Notes: generated by a model not told the origin, from the letters alone. A stretch of DNA of 64,000 bases from Ancylostoma caninum (GCA_037903475.1 JBAJFG010000102.1:620001-684000); one strand, 5' to 3'. Positions 34,605 to 47,142 are shown, counted from the first letter of the stretch. Program-made: numbers and translations.

Positions 34605-37038
34605 TGAAGAAATCAGAAGAAATTAGCATGGAACTGCTCCTGATTTGAAGTTTGAAATTTCACTTTGTAAAACAAATTTGTAATTTAATTTTGCTAATTT
34701 GCTTGCGAGCATTCGAAGAGACTTTCACACCCTACTCGTGAGCCCTTTCCACGTAATTAGATGAATTTCTTGGACTATTCGAGAAGAGCGCTGAAATTCC
34801 TGCTGCAAGAGAGCGTTGATGGTCTTTGTATCAAATTAATGTAGAATATAATGTAGAATTCATTCAAGAGAAGGAGTGACATCATTTCTGAACAGGCACT
34901 CTGATTTACAGAGGTGACATTTGACCAACGGATCCATGAATAAAACTCTCAGGGTCGATTAAATTTTATTCGGAGCCCTTACGGGGACCCTTCCATGCCT
35001 CCGAGCCCTTGGATAATCCTGGTGCGCATTTCATGTGACCACATGCCATCAATAACACCAGCTGGAGCTAATGACGGTCATTATTGAGTCAGATTAAGTG
35101 CGCTGGAGGAGCAGTGGATACAGTAGACGCATTAAGGCTGCGCTTTGTCGTGGTTGTTTAGTTCAGTGTGGTAATTTGGCATAAATTTTTTTTAAATCAC
35201 AGATCAATCTTCTCGGGAATCCCGGAATCCAGCTACTTTCACATCTTGCGGATTTTGGAATTGATCTCTGGAAAAATCCGAATCCGTTGTCCTTTGCACC
35301 TGCTATCCATCAACTCTTCGCCGATTTCGACCTTCAGGAGGATGGTCGCGTGCCAGACAGGCGCATAGGAATTTCCCGCTTGATGCCTGTGCCGTTTTCA
35401 TTCTTTCAACGCATTGATTTAGCGCCGTCGCCGGCGCGGCGACGTTCACGGCCACCCGGACGGGGCAATTTCCCGCCCGTACGGCGCCCGTACGCACATA
35501 TGGCCAGCGTTCAAACTTTCACTGCTTGAGTTCTTTCAGTTGCAAGTGTTTTCCGAAGTTTCCCAGAATTTTTCTGGCTTTCTAACAGTTTTTTTCTCTC
35601 GAGGTGGTTCTGCTGCAGATTTTTGATGAGCAAAACTGTTTTCGAATGAGCTATGACGTTTTCTACTCCTCCGTAAGGCCTGGATTGTGGGGGTGTTTCC
35701 CAGTTGTCGACATTGCCACCAGCAGTAGGTAGCCTCCCGGGCTGTCTGCTAATTGCTGAGCTAATAGCGATTTTTTATGTTTTCTCTTCCCCAACTCACT
35801 TTACTAGGATTCTCTTCCTTAACCGTATTCTTCACTACTCCTCCTACCTTCACTTTCAGCACTTTTCGGTCGTTCCACGGATTCTTAAGCATCACCGGGG
35901 TGTTCTCGTCTTTTTTGCTTGTGACGTAGGCATGGAATGCCCTGCGAAAAGCGATTCTGGGGAATTATCCGGAATTAGCCAAGGATTTTTTGATTGCAAA
36001 TCGATTTGGACGATCTTTAAGAAATTTCTTCACTTCTATGTATATTTCTTAGCTATGGTGTTAACCCGACAAATTTCCTTTTTTTTCTCTCTTTTGTTCC
36101 TTTTGACAAAATCTCACTTTGAATTGGAGAAATGTCCAATTTTCATTAGAGTTCTGAGAGAACAATGACACGAGCCTACTTTCAGGAATTCTCCACTTTT
36201 TTATTATGAGAAATCCTATTGTTGTGGACATTCAAAACTATATAAGGAATATTGAAAAGTAGAGTTTCCGTACTGAAAAAAATAACAAAACAAAACTCCA
36301 GAGGTGTGCAGATTTTTTCCGTTTTTCAGAAGCAGAAGAGAAATCGGTCGCAATCCAGAAAGCCATAAATCCAGATGCAGCCTTAGAATCTAGAAAAAAG
36401 ATGCAGCTCATAGGAACGGAAATCCCAGTGGACTGCTGATGCCGTTGCTGGTAATATTTGTCCACGGAACGATTCCAACTGGAAAGTAAACAGCGAAAAT
36501 GATTTCAAATCAAACAGTGGATACTATTTCCGGCTGCAGCTTCTTTTCCAAAATCTTCTGGGTAATTATCGCCCAAGAAATCCTCTTATCCTAGAACGTT
36601 CCCTCCATCAAGTCCCTCATATTCCAGTTTGCCTAGAAACATTTTCGTTTCTCTACGTCACGTTAGTTGTGATACATCCTCTTTCACTTCGTTGCCGCTT
36701 AAAAGTCCGTAAAATCCCATTTCTTTACGGTGTTCGTTTTTTTGCTCGGGAACAGCTGGTGTTCAGCTGTTCAAGACCGTCGTTTTCTTTTTTGGCAGCA
36801 GTTTAACATGACGTATTCATGCGTAAAGTCATCGAATTAACTGGAAGTAATTGAGTTATTGAATTGGCCATTGGTTGCGTACGGTTAAAGTTACAGTAGG
36901 CAAGTGATTTCTTCTGGGGACCTTCATTGGATGCTTTCAATACTAGTGATTGGATAGGTTGCATTCCCCAGAAAGAGCATGGATATAGTCCTTCTCAAAA
37001 AGATAGACGGATTCCGTAGCTGCAAAATCGTGGTGGGA
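34605..37038. other. Non-coding stretch
   Basis: A CpG-rich patch (about 35420-35500, with CGCCGTCGCCGGCGCGGCGA) lies inside an 80-codon frame without a domain. A 154-codon frame at 35704-36168 is rich in Phe and hydrophobic residues, as expected from T-rich DNA, and shows no family. A conserved-looking GC block lies at about 35025-35160. Confidence 0.45.
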
Positions 37039-37042
37039 CCTG

Positions 37043-37859
37043 CCCAGACAAACTTTCGGAACTTCCGCGGGTGACCCGACGGAAGTTCCGAAATCGAATA
37101 AGAGTGACGTAATTCGCGCATTATGGAGTCAACCATAACTTGACTAATGAGGTAAAATCGACCAACACGGAGCGATGAACACCTTCACGCGTGACTATTC
37201 CAAAAGTCGTAGGACCATGAGCCCCACACATTTCATCACGTACCCCTAGTTACTGCACTAGCGGTTCCGCTTTCTAAAAATGAGCTTCAAGCAGGTCTGC
37301 ACTCTGACCGTGCGACGTATCTGCGTCAGGTCTCAAAATCAATGATAACATGGAAAAATTCCTCTTTGGTGAAAATCTGTCAAATTTTCGTATTTATGGG
37401 AATAATCCCAGGAGTATATTTTTCTGATACGAGCTTCACCCGAACACCCGGAACAGATATCATTATTGGTGCATGCCGAAGTGGATTTCGAGGAAAAAAT
37501 AGCGTAAAAATTTCCGTATTCTACCACGGCTTCTTATTTTTCTAGCCGAAGTCAGTCAAGAACATTCCACTTTAAAAATTGGACGAAAACATGCCATTTA
37601 ATATGTTAGTTTCTTCGATCTTTCTATCTGTCTCGAAGCTCCGCGGAAGTTCCGGAAAGTGTCGGGCTCCGCGGAAGCTCCGAAGCTACTTTTTTCTCTG
37701 CGTCTCCACTCGGAACTTCCGCGGAACTTCCGAAAAAATCGACGAGTGAGGTCATATTTCCGCGGAAGCCCCCGAAAATTGGGCTCCAATAGTAAATCAG
37801 GCTCCGCGGAAGTTCTGATAATCTGCAAGCTCCGCGGAAGTTCAGAAAGTTTGTCTGGG
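37043..37859. mobile_element. Inverted-repeat element with seven CCGCGG palindromes
   Basis: The ends are CCCAGACAAACTTTCGGAAC (37043) and the complement of the right end, CCCAGACAAACTTTCTGAAC (37859), about 27 bp of inverted repeat reaching into TTCCGCGG. Seven CCGCGG cores, mostly within CTCCGCGGAAG or CTTCCGCGGAA, occur at 37065, 37641, 37669, 37719, 37760, 37804 and 37832; six are crowded in the right 220 bp. Subterminal repeated palindromes suggest transposase-binding sites. No transposase and no clear target duplication. The word CCCAGACAAAC also occurs at about 42397. Confidence 0.7.
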
Positions 37860-38172
37860 TGAACGATGGATGCGGAGAAAGCGTGCTCTGAGTGAGAGAG
37901 TCCAGTGGGTCCCGCCACGATTCTGCCGCCGTAGTGGTATGAAACCGCACGCGCAAATCGTCCATCTTTTCGACAAGGACCGTATGTGCTAGTGCGTCAT
38001 TAGGATAAATAAAAGCATCAAATATTAATGTTGGATAATGAATTCAATAGAAAATTTAATTCAACAAGTCGGGGTAAAAAATCAAACACATTTTGGAAAA
38101 GTTCAAGGGCTCTTTCTCTTGTTATAGATGTTCCATGACAATTTTTGACCACTTCATCCGAAGATCTGCGTA

Positions 38173-38428
38173 CAGTGGACGTCAATGGCAGTGGCCCATT
38201 AACGACCTCGAGAAAGACGCCGCGCAACCGCGCCGCGGTGGCTGTAGCCGATGTCTTCTGCTGCTCTTATGCTATTTCTAGCAGCTTTTCTACCCGTTTT
38301 AAGGATTTTCGACCGAAGCGGGAAGAAAGCGCCTAGGAACAGCATTCCAGTGGCAGACGACACCGGTCCCGGTGCGCGCGGCGTCCTTCTCGGGGCCGTG
38401 CAAGGGCCACAGTCTTTGACGTCCACTG
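38173..38428 (+). mobile_element. CAGTGGACG family MITE, copy 2
   Basis: A 256-bp element with CAGTGGACGTCAATGGCAGT at the left and TTGACGTCCACTG at the right, flanked by TA (38171-38172, 38429-38430). The interior matches the 56.4-kb copy in the same orientation (GCTATTTCTAGCAGCTTTTC against GCTGTTTCTAGCAGCTTTTC). Tc1/mariner-type by target site; no coding capacity. Confidence 0.9.
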
Positions 38429-38429
38429 T

Positions 38430-40185
38430 AGCTACATGGCATTTCCTGGACCCTAAAAAATATTCTTTTTCCGGATTCTGAAGAAATACTCCGTTCAGTG
38501 ACTGAATTTAAAGGACGTATGTAGTATCTCTAACGGCCCGCACCCCGAAGCCGCAGCTGTTTTCGGCCGAAAAAGCATTAAAACCGTCTGCGGTTGAATA
38601 ATGCTCGCCATTCCGCCGGTCGCCTAATCGTATTATCGCCGGCGGTGTCCGAACCTTCTCGAACTTTGCTCCCTATCTGGAGCCGCAGTGGTCCACGGAT
38701 GTACGTACATTTTCTCCGGATTGTTTGGGGGAAGGACTTTGATCCATGATGGGTCCTTTCGACGCCAATTTATACTTTTCTTCCGATGTCGAAGGATTTT
38801 CTTTCTAAAAATTCAAAAAAAAACTTTAAATGTTTGTGTATGACTTTTCTACTAGGAGCTGTAGGAAGCAAGCACAAAACAGGACATTATTTTTCAAGGA
38901 GGTAACAGCTATTTTCCCCCAAAACATCCTTTCATCGGCCCTCTCGTGTTTCTTTTTTTTCTTTTGAAATAGCTTTTTTAGACGAGAAAGCTTTGGGTAT
39001 TATCAGCATTTCGTAGAATTTTTCCGGTAACAAGTAGAGGGAATCGGCATAAATCCACCAAATCCTCGGATCGCTCCAATCGTTTAGCAATTTCTATCCT
39101 CAATCTCACTTGATTCTTTTCCTTTTCGAATTTTTTCTATTCTTATCCTTCATAGACTAGTAAGAGAATTTCGTCCTGCCGCTACAAACAAATCGGACGC
39201 AGCTAACACGTCCGTCCTTCCGTTAACTCCACCATCCATGAGAATTGTTTGCCCATCCCAATTTACCCTCAGTTCTTTTTGAACAACTGTTATTTTAGCG
39301 AGGATAAGTTAAGTTTATTAATCCGTGACTCTTAGATCCCTGACCCCCCCCCCCCACCTCCCTCAGAAGTGCAGTGGGAATCCCAAGGGTGTTCGTGACA
39401 AGCACTAGAATTAAACCACTTACGTTTTCCCTATCCAAGTGCATGTTAAAAGTACAAGTGCTCTTTTAGAATTCGAAATTGATTGCACCGTATTCTCGGT
39501 TTTTCCGAGGTGTTTTGCCAGGCGTTCAATTCCGCGCCCTTATCCTGTGTATTCATCATTCGTGTTAGGCTCACGGCATCTTGCATGCGCTGTTTCTCAT
39601 GCGCATACTAAGTTTTGCGAGTGAATTTTCTGGCGAAAGTGCAAACCATTGCAACTAGTACGGTGTGCTTTCGATAAAGATTATTATGAGGGCATAAAAT
39701 AAATTCAGGTTTTTTCTTCGATTTTTTTGTACGTAAAAATATCAAGATACATGTACAAAGGCTAACTATGAAGTTTTGAATTTTCGCAGAAGGGACGTTG
39801 CGACAAATAGTTCTCTTCCTTTTTTTTTCGCGACAGGATTTGGCTTGAACTCTTTTGCTGGTGTATAGCCCTGCGAAAAAAAGAGAAATTCCGCGAAATT
39901 GTTGCTCAGGATGGGAAATCCTTAGGATGAATTTTTCTTGCGATTAGGCACACCTCGTGGTATTTATCTGCCTTCTTTCAGAGATCCGGATCAGAGTCAA
40001 ACTAGTATGTCATGATAGTAACGTAAACTATTTTTACAGGGACCTGAAATTTGCATCTTTGTGCACGTGAATTTATTAATACCATTGCATGAATGCTACA
40101 TTGAACTAGTAAGCTACAGCTTTGACTTAGACCTTCAGCAATGCTAAAGACTGCTGTAAAAATGTGTAGCAATGTGTTCAAAATC
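38430..40185. other. Non-coding stretch with a GC-rich block
   Basis: At about 38535-38700 a GC-rich block contains a hairpin with arms CCGCCGG and CCGGCGG around a loop with TCGCCTAATCGTATTAT; it could be a conserved non-coding element. A 12-base C tract lies at 39344-39355. The rest is T-rich without genes. Confidence 0.45.
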
Positions 40186-40189
40186 CACG

Positions 40190-40950
40190 TGAAAATTAAA
40201 AGTAGTGAATAGACATTGCCTTGGTGGGCGTGGTTTACGTCGCACTTGTTTTTATTCTGTGTTTTGCGGCAAATCCATGCGAAACTTGCAAACTATCATT
40301 GAATACAGGGACACGCCTTCAAGTTCTTCAAATTATAAATTTTGCTGGGTTTTGAGTCACACTTGTAAAGTGGGTAAAATAGGCTCCGCCCACCTTCTGA
40401 ATAGAAAGATGGACGCGACGGTTGATGCACGTATGACAGACTTCAAAATTCTGGACCTGCTCACACTCGTCGAGCCATAAAATTGATCTAAAATAGAACG
40501 GCGATATCAATGAAGAATGTGGATGCGCAGACAGACAGAGTGGAGAGCGCAGATGGTGCAGCGCGTGCGAGCGGGTCCAAACCATTGCAGCCTTCTAGGT
40601 ACACTTCTTTCTTCTTATATAATCTCTCGTTATACTTCCAAAAAAGTCCAATTTCAGTTGCAACTAATATTAGACATACACTCCTAGGTTTTTTTTCCGT
40701 CGGTCAACATTTGTGGAGCTGTGGCATTTAGTGGGCGTGGTCTCGGGATCCGAGTTTACATCCGAGTTTTCTTCAATAAGAAAATTTTAGGAAGTTTTTT
40801 TCTTGATTGCATACCATGTAACTCCATGATGACAAGCAAGTTTCACATGGATTGCTTTTCAAACACATGACAAAAACAAGTGCGACATAAAACACGCCCA
40901 CATAAACCACGCCCACCAAAGCAATTTCCAAACACTTCTTTTCAATTTTT
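40190..40950. repeat. Long inverted repeat, GGTGGGCGTGG arms
   Basis: The left arm (about 40190-40300) has ATTGCCTTGGTGGGCGTGG, GTCGCACTTGTTTTTAT and ATCCATGCGAAACTTGC; the right arm (about 40824-40950) holds their complements, as AACAAGTGCGACATAAAAC and CCACGCCCACCAAAGCAAT. The right arm carries a partial internal duplication of the GGGCGTG part. It fits a fold-back or long-TIR non-autonomous element of about 760 bp. No protein frame of note. Confidence 0.75.
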
Positions 40951-40960
40951 TCCGAACTCC

Positions 40961-41170
40961 AAAATGTAGTTGTTCGTTTACAACGTAATATGGAGTTTTT
41001 TTAAAATTCATTTTCACCCTGGATTCCAACACATTTTTATTTAGTGCGTAAGAACCAGATAAATGACCTAGTGAATCTGCAAGGGTGATATAGTTACAAC
41101 TGCGATTTTATTCTTTGGAAAAAAATGTAATTGTTCGTTCACAACGTAATATGGAGTTTTTTTTTTAAAT
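40961..41170 (+). repeat. Direct repeat, 161-bp period
   Basis: GTTCGTTTACAACGTAATAT followed by GGAGTTTTTTT (about 40980) recurs as GTTCGTTCACAACGTAATAT plus GGAGTTTTTTT (about 41140). The units of about 50 bp are separated by unrelated-looking sequence, and the pair abuts the inverted repeat on its right. Confidence 0.75.
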
Positions 41171-41199
41171 TTGTTTTCGCTCTGCTCACCACCATCACC

Positions 41200-41900
41200 T
41201 TACTAGACACTTTTTTCAAAAAAAAAAACTCGTGAGCGCAAGATCTACCGCGGTCATTTGCCCGGCGCTAATCCAATTGGGGTGCGTGCGCTATCACCCA
41301 TGCGCTAATGCATGTGTGATCCAGGACAGCGCCTGAAGCGTCGCTATTTTTGGATCGCACTTTTGCATCTCGTCCTACTGTGCATAGAATAATGTAAGGG
41401 ATAGAGCTGATGCATATGGATGACGTGGGTTTTCTTGTCCTTATGGATAATTCGCCTTTGCTGCAGCTTGCACAATAGAGAGGGGACCTAGTATTGAAGA
41501 TTATGAAGAGATGTTCAGTTGCTATAGGGACTGTGCAAGTTGGTAACGAGGAAATCTCTTGGAAAAAACCCATGGTGAACATCTGAGAACAAAACAAGCC
41601 TGAAGAGACTTCAGATGATCCAGAAAACTTCCGCTATATTACAGTTTTGTAAGGTTCAGAGGTGAATCGACTTGATGAAATGATGTAGCTTGAAGTTCAT
41701 GAACAAAGCTAAGCTACGGAGAAAAATCTTCAACAAATATGCTTTGTACCTTTACATCCTTAAGGAGGTCCTTCTGGAGGGTTAAATTCATCCGAATCCT
41801 AGTAAATATTGAGCTTACAAGCTTGTATCCTACGTTTGGGAAGAAATTGGGTGTGCTTTGCTTGCGAGAGCACACTGAATTATAAAATCACCAAAAAAAA
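41200..41900. other. Non-coding stretch
   Basis: A 109-codon minus-strand frame (41268-41597) has no recognised domain. Nothing else supported. Confidence 0.45.
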
Positions 41901-41903
41901 TTT

Positions 41904-42024
41904 AGTGTGGAGCACTGTACCTGAAACAAGTTGCACAACTGAGCCTTGCGACTGGCCGGTGGGTTGAATTGACCAATCGCAGAGCTTAGCCGTGCCGCCC
42001 TTTCCAGGTACAACTCTCCACACC
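41904..42024 (+). mobile_element. Short CCAAT-core MITE, copy 1
   Basis: The left end AGTGTGGAGCACTGTACCTG and the complement of the right end, GTGTGGAGAGTTGTACCTGG, are imperfect inverted repeats. The centre holds TTGAATTGACCAATCGCAGA, shared with copies at 42.1, 42.8 and 48.8 kb. Confidence 0.6.
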
Positions 42025-42070
42025 CACACATTTCCAATGACCATTTCCACCTAGGCATGAATCATTGTAG

Positions 42071-42159
42071 CCAGGAAAAGTGGGTAGCGGCTTAGCTTTG
42101 TGGTTGGTCATTCAGATGAATGAACCAATGGCAGAACTCGGAGCACTACCTTTTCCAGG
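42071..42159 (+). mobile_element. Short CCAAT-core MITE, copy 2
   Basis: Ends CCAGGAAAAGTGGGTAG and CTACCTTTTCCAGG are complementary. The core reads GTTGGTCATTCAGATGAATG followed by AACCAATGGCAGA. Confidence 0.55.
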
Positions 42160-42829
42160 TTCTCAAAGCGAATTTTCGCAGAGATCCTTCTGGGTTCCAG
42201 TAAGAGTGACAATTCTCTCGTTTTCGATAATCCCGTTTTTAACTGGCTTCTCTTTTTTATTTTCTGCATCCCAAAATTACTTTTTTTACATTTCTTTGTC
42301 ATGCTCTGCAGGTGGGTGCCTTAGTGCCTTCCACTTCCCTCAAAACCCACCATTGAGCGATGGAAGCCCACCGCTGCGCATTTAGTACGTGTTTTACCCA
42401 GACAAACAGTTCGCCTTTAATATTAATACCCCTCAGGCATGAAATTTCCCATTTTCCTCGGATGTCAAGCGAAAATTCTCAAGACACGAGTGACGGCTGT
42501 CCGGAAAGCTCTGAACATTCCTTGATGGGGTTTGCACACTATTCGAAGAAACGCAATTTTGCAGGAGAGGAATGTAGTGGAGTCATCCAAAGTGTGGGTC
42601 CGTGTTGCCATTTGTTTCACCTTCCTTGACTTAATCCTGGATAACTTTCCCTATTTTTGCCAGAGCAGGCATTTTTCCAAAGCCCAACATCTAAACAAAT
42701 CTCACAGGAATTTTAGAAAAGTTTCCAAAAGATATGGGTAGATCGGAACGAAGTATGGTGAATCCATGAAATGGGGTGGTATATGGCACGTTCAGAAAGA
42801 AGGGTTCGGATCGTTAGGGCTGAAAAGGG

Positions 42830-42904
42830 CGGAGCTAATGAGCTCCCATTCGCTAGCCAGATGAATTGACCAGTTGCATAGATCCGCCACAGTGCCCCTT
42901 TGAG
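42830..42904 (+). mobile_element. Short CCAAT-core MITE, copy 3 (diverged)
   Basis: CTGAAAAGGGCGGAGC at the left pairs with GCCACAGTGCCCCTTTGAG at the right. The core has AGATGAATTGACCAGTTGCA, a changed version of the shared core. Confidence 0.45.
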
Positions 42905-42979
42905 GCATTGAAACAGAGCGGGGTGGTATCTATGGAGAGAGGCGCGAGGTCTGGGCGTGGCCTATTAGGCAAAACGCTA

Positions 42980-43244
42980 TAACAACCATGGGAAGCGCCC
43001 TCCCCCCCTGAGAATGGGTCGCCAAATTTTCGAAATTACTTTGCGATACAAATGAAAATCTTGTATTAGTTTATTTTCAATTGTATATTTTAATATTATG
43101 TTTTAATATAATTTTTATTCATTAATTATTACTATAATTAATATTTTTATTAATTTTATTTTCCATCTGGGTCTCCAAAGCGGCTGAGACCCCACATTTT
43201 TCCCACGCCCCCCCCCTCCCGCCCACTTTCTGCGTCCGCCACTG
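42980..43244 (-). mobile_element. CAGTGGCGGAC element, copy 1
   Basis: Read on the minus strand it starts CAGTGGCGGACGCAGAAAGT, passes a G9 run, then GGTCTCAGCCGCTTTGGAGA and an AT-rich block. It matches 46.63-47.14 kb over this length, in the opposite orientation. The other end is less clear, near 42980 (TTCCCATGG). The CAGTGG start is hAT-like. Confidence 0.65.
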
Positions 43245-43249
43245 GGAAC

Positions 43250-46200
43250 CACATACCTTCATGTGTGACACTCCAAGGGCGCCATGTTCTGGTCCAAATC
43301 CTCAGTCCTTGAATCCTTGAAAATTTTAGGCTCTTCAAGCTTCTGTGAAATCGCGGGTCATTATCATCATTATCACTTTTCTTTTCTTTTCCCAAAATGG
43401 CAAGAAAATTTCTCGGTTCCCAAATTTGCAGGGTGCACTTTTTGCCTTCCCACAATGTCTGCGGATTCTTCACTCTCCACAAAGTTTGCTTTTCCAGTTG
43501 AAGATTCACCCCACTTTCAGGAAATTGCCTTAAACTGGCCACTGATAAAGAGATCTGCGCGGTCTAGGCGTCTTCCCTCAAAGAGGTCTGCCGCCTGCTG
43601 TTTGATCGGCTCCTAGTCGGTGGCGCGGGCCTGCCCCACTGCTGGTGCGGGCTGCAGCTCAATTCCATTTCGTTGTTCCGTATCGAATGCATCGTGTCGC
43701 CAGCGTTCAGCAGGACACGCGTCTAATTAGATTTGGAAGAGTGCCAAGTTTTTCGGCAGCTGAGCCATTTTGGGGTTTAATCTGTTTCCCGATGAAAAAA
43801 GTGCATGTATGCATTTGGATGCGGAGCTACATTGTGGTTTTTCGCCTAGGTTTAGGAGATTTCGGTCTAGTGATCCTCATACTTCTTGAATTTACGTAAT
43901 TAGACACTCTTAGCCTGAAAATGGAGATTTCTAAAGACGTGACTATGTTTACCCGACCTTTTCCTGGTAATCTTTACCCATTTTCGGGCAAAATATTGCC
44001 ATTACTCAACGCCAACAGCGTTTCATTGTGATTTATTTTGTTTGTTTAACGGCCGCACGCTGTTTACCCAGTAATGTCACGCGGTATTTTCACGCGCTCA
44101 CATGCAACTCACCTGCAAGCAGGCAATCTTTGCAAGTGTATCGATTTTTGACAGATGGATGGTATTGTGTGGAGCGTCGGGCGTTATTGTTTATCCGGCA
44201 ATTTCTTCGGGAACAGTATGCACAGAATCCATTTTCCCAAGCATGATTGGAGGAAATCTTCTCGAGTGGGCGGGGCTGAGGAGCAAAAGTGCGCCTACCC
44301 TGTCCAAAAGGCGTGTAACCTGTCACGAGACCCTCTTTGTAATAATTTATTATTTAATCCTTTATATTAATTATTTATATCTTCTTTGATTAAAAATTCC
44401 CAAATACATAAAATAATGGAAATTAAGCAAAAACAAACGATTATAATATTGATCGAAAACGCCCTGTGGAAGCTCCGCCTCCTAGCCCCACTGTTTACTC
44501 CCGTTCGACCATGCAACACTGCCGCCAACCTATTCCATCAACTCTCAAGTGCTGCCATTACCCCATTGCCTGTTCCATGAATGTCTAATCCGGTGTTCTT
44601 CATGGGACACGCGTCCCAACAAGATAACTTGTTTGATCGCGACTCGGCAAGCAGCGGACAACTGCTCGAAGAAACTGTCATCTATCACTCGACTAGTCAC
44701 AGTAGCAGCTGTTCCAAAATGGATCGCTTCACACCTCAATGAGGTCATTCTTGTGTGGTTATAGCTGTACAAACAATGTTAGACAACTATGTAGCTTCTG
44801 TGACAGTTTTGCGTGATTTTGAGCGTGTTTTTGTGAGTTTCTGCAAATGCACCATGTGGAGGCATGTATGAATTGATGTCATTTAGTGGAGGGTTCCCAT
44901 GGATACGGAGTGGATTTGCGTTGGATTTCAGTGATCATGTGGCATTATGTCTTAGCCTTAGAGCCGTGGGTGGTGTCTGACTACGCATCTTTCACTGTTC
45001 TTAGTCCAATTTTTCATTTCTTGTCCTTTTTTCACGCGAAAAAGGTGGTTGTCAACTGCAAGCCCCGCCCACAAGCCAGCTCCTTCATGGTAGTTCCTAC
45101 AAATTCAAAGTGTTTGTTTGTGTTCATCCTAACTATGTTTATTTTACAATAATTGCGCCCCTGATTATACTGCTCCCCCTGCCTTATCTGATGGTGCCAT
45201 TGATTTGATAGAAATCGATCGATCCATGAATCTACCTCTACTAAAAAAATATGGTTTATCGCTAAATTTTGGATTTTCCCGGTGTCGTGGGTAACTCTGA
45301 GGAGGTCGCCTGGAAAATTAAATAGCATTTCTGTGGAGTTTCGCTCTAAAGCTGACCAAGCTGACACAATTGCGCGGCCTAATGCCAAATTCTGACCTAA
45401 AGCAACAGTGCTGTGGTTTTGTGAATATGTGTAAGTTTCTCTATGAGGAACCTCTATTTATTGAGAATTGTTCATACTACTCAGCCAAAATGTTATTTCA
45501 AGGTCAATCTCCGTGCTAGGAGTATAAAAACAGGTAATAAAACGAAACAGAAATCTCATTTCACCTATTCGGCTTTGGGCGGAGCATCCGGCGCGTGGGG
45601 TGGCTCTCGCATTGCCAATCCAAATAAGTTTCTCTTATAATAAGAATGCGTGTAAGCCTGCATGTTATACTTTAAAACTACAGGTAATCTCTGTCAGAGA
45701 GTGACTTCGCCTGGACATGCGTTGCGGCCGCGGCGCGTACGCTAGGCCCAGGACCTTAAAATGGACAATGTTTTGCAAAGTTCAAACGCATTTTTTCTTC
45801 TCTTCTCCGCAATTCCTTCTTGCCATTTTTCCTGTTATTCCGGGTGAGCGTTCCATGTGTTTGCCGCTGTTCCAACTTCCCTATTCATCCAAAATTGCCC
45901 CAATCGAGCGTTTCGCGCCATTCATGAGTCCAATTTGTGCTGACGCAGTCGGAATTCCCCAACCGCGCCTCACCAGCAATCCCTCTAACGTTGTTTTTTA
46001 CACGACTGCTATATTAGTAATGCCACGGACATGGAAAAAGGTGCAAAGTGCATTTTTTTTTCGCCAGCATTGCAATGTCAAATAACGAAATAGCCGTTGA
46101 GCGAGGTATTCGTTATTGCGACACGCACACAAAGTCCGAGTGCATTTGCACAAAAACTCAGAGACGTGTGCGTGTGGTACTGTAAGTTAAATCGAACCCC

Positions 46201-46630
46201 ATCGGCTGGCTGTGCCGGCTTGTGCCAGCGTTTTTTTTCATCGTTATTTTCTGGATAGCTACGATTACCACCATTTGTTCTGGATTTTCACATCTGGGAA
46301 ATGTGATGTTGTCGATTGTGCCTCTGCAGGATCCATTCACTACTCCCCATACTTGTGTTTATACATGTAACAAGTTTCCTCCCCTTCTCGCCGAATTTCG
46401 GAGCATTGAGCGCAGAGTTTGCGCAATTCCCTATTCGTCTTTGTGAGATTATTTTCCCTGGAGAATCTCTGTACTCTGCAGTAGATTTCAACTTTTAGGC
46501 GATGGGCGGAGCGAATTGTGCGAGCGGTTAGCGTGCTGTTTGCTGTTAAAATATAAAATACCCGAAAATTTCTAGTAGTGCTCATGCAAGTGTTTTCTTT
46601 TGAATAGCTATTTAGATCTCATTAATCTGA
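43250..46630. other. Non-coding stretch
   Basis: No gene recognised. GC-rich words of the GGGCGGAGC or GCCCCGCCC type recur (44266, 45061, 45572, 46503), probably remnants of short elements. Frames up to 128 codons overlap on both strands and have no domains. Confidence 0.45.
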
Positions 46631-46632
46631 AT

Positions 46633-47142
46633 CAGTGGTGGACGCAGAAAATGGGGTGTGTATCATCGCGAGGGAAAACGAGGCGGAGACTTCCCGCCCT
46701 TCACGATCAACTCGTCCTCAGTCGCCTTCAAATTCTGTATGTTTATATATAGTGGAGTCGCGCGCGAAGGGAACGAGTCAACCGTTGAGAGCGGGAGGAG
46801 GATTTGAATGGACCAATCGCAGAACCATGTCACGCCCCGTTTTCCCTCACGGTGATACACACCCCAGAAAATGGATGGATGCAGGAAAAAGTGAGGTCTC
46901 TGCCGCTTTGAAGACCCAGATGGAAAATAAAATTAATAAAAGTATCAACTATGATGTTAAATAATTAATCAAAGTTTTTCTACAAATAATAATGAAAACA
47001 AACAATTGAAGTAAACCACGACAAGATTTTTACTTGTTTTGCAAAGTAATTTTAAAATTTAAAAATAAAATTTAAATTTTAGAAGTAATTTTGGCGATCC
47101 ATTCTTGCCCCCCCCCCCTCCCCTCCCATGTGTCCGTCACTG
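46633..47142 (+). mobile_element. CAGTGGCGGAC element, copy 2, with nested insertion
   Basis: Begins CAGTGGTGGACGCAGAAAAT and ends with the complement of CAGTGACGGACACATGGGAG. Between them come the nested element (46653-46865), GGTCTCTGCCGCTTTGAAGA, an AT-rich middle and an 11-base C tract (47108-47118). The flanks do not show a clear 8-bp duplication. Relative to copy 1 the tract next to the right end is C here and G there. Confidence 0.7.
46653..46865 (+). mobile_element. Nested MITE with 8-bp-type target duplication
   Basis: Ends GGGGTGTGTATCATCGCGAG and, as complement of the right end, GGGGTGTGTATCACCGTGAG, continuing into GGGAAAACG on both sides. CAGAAAATG occurs at 46645-46653 and again at 46865-46873, so the duplication is 8 bp when shared edge bases are allowed for, typical of hAT elements. 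Removing it restores continuity of the host element. It carries TTTGAATGGACCAATCGCAG, the core word of the short CCAAT-core family, which links the two. Confidence 0.8.

Noticed and set aside
35704..36168. 154-codon hydrophobic frame as a membrane protein
   Set aside because: Phe/Leu-rich runs follow from T-rich DNA; there is no recognisable family and no regular helix pattern.
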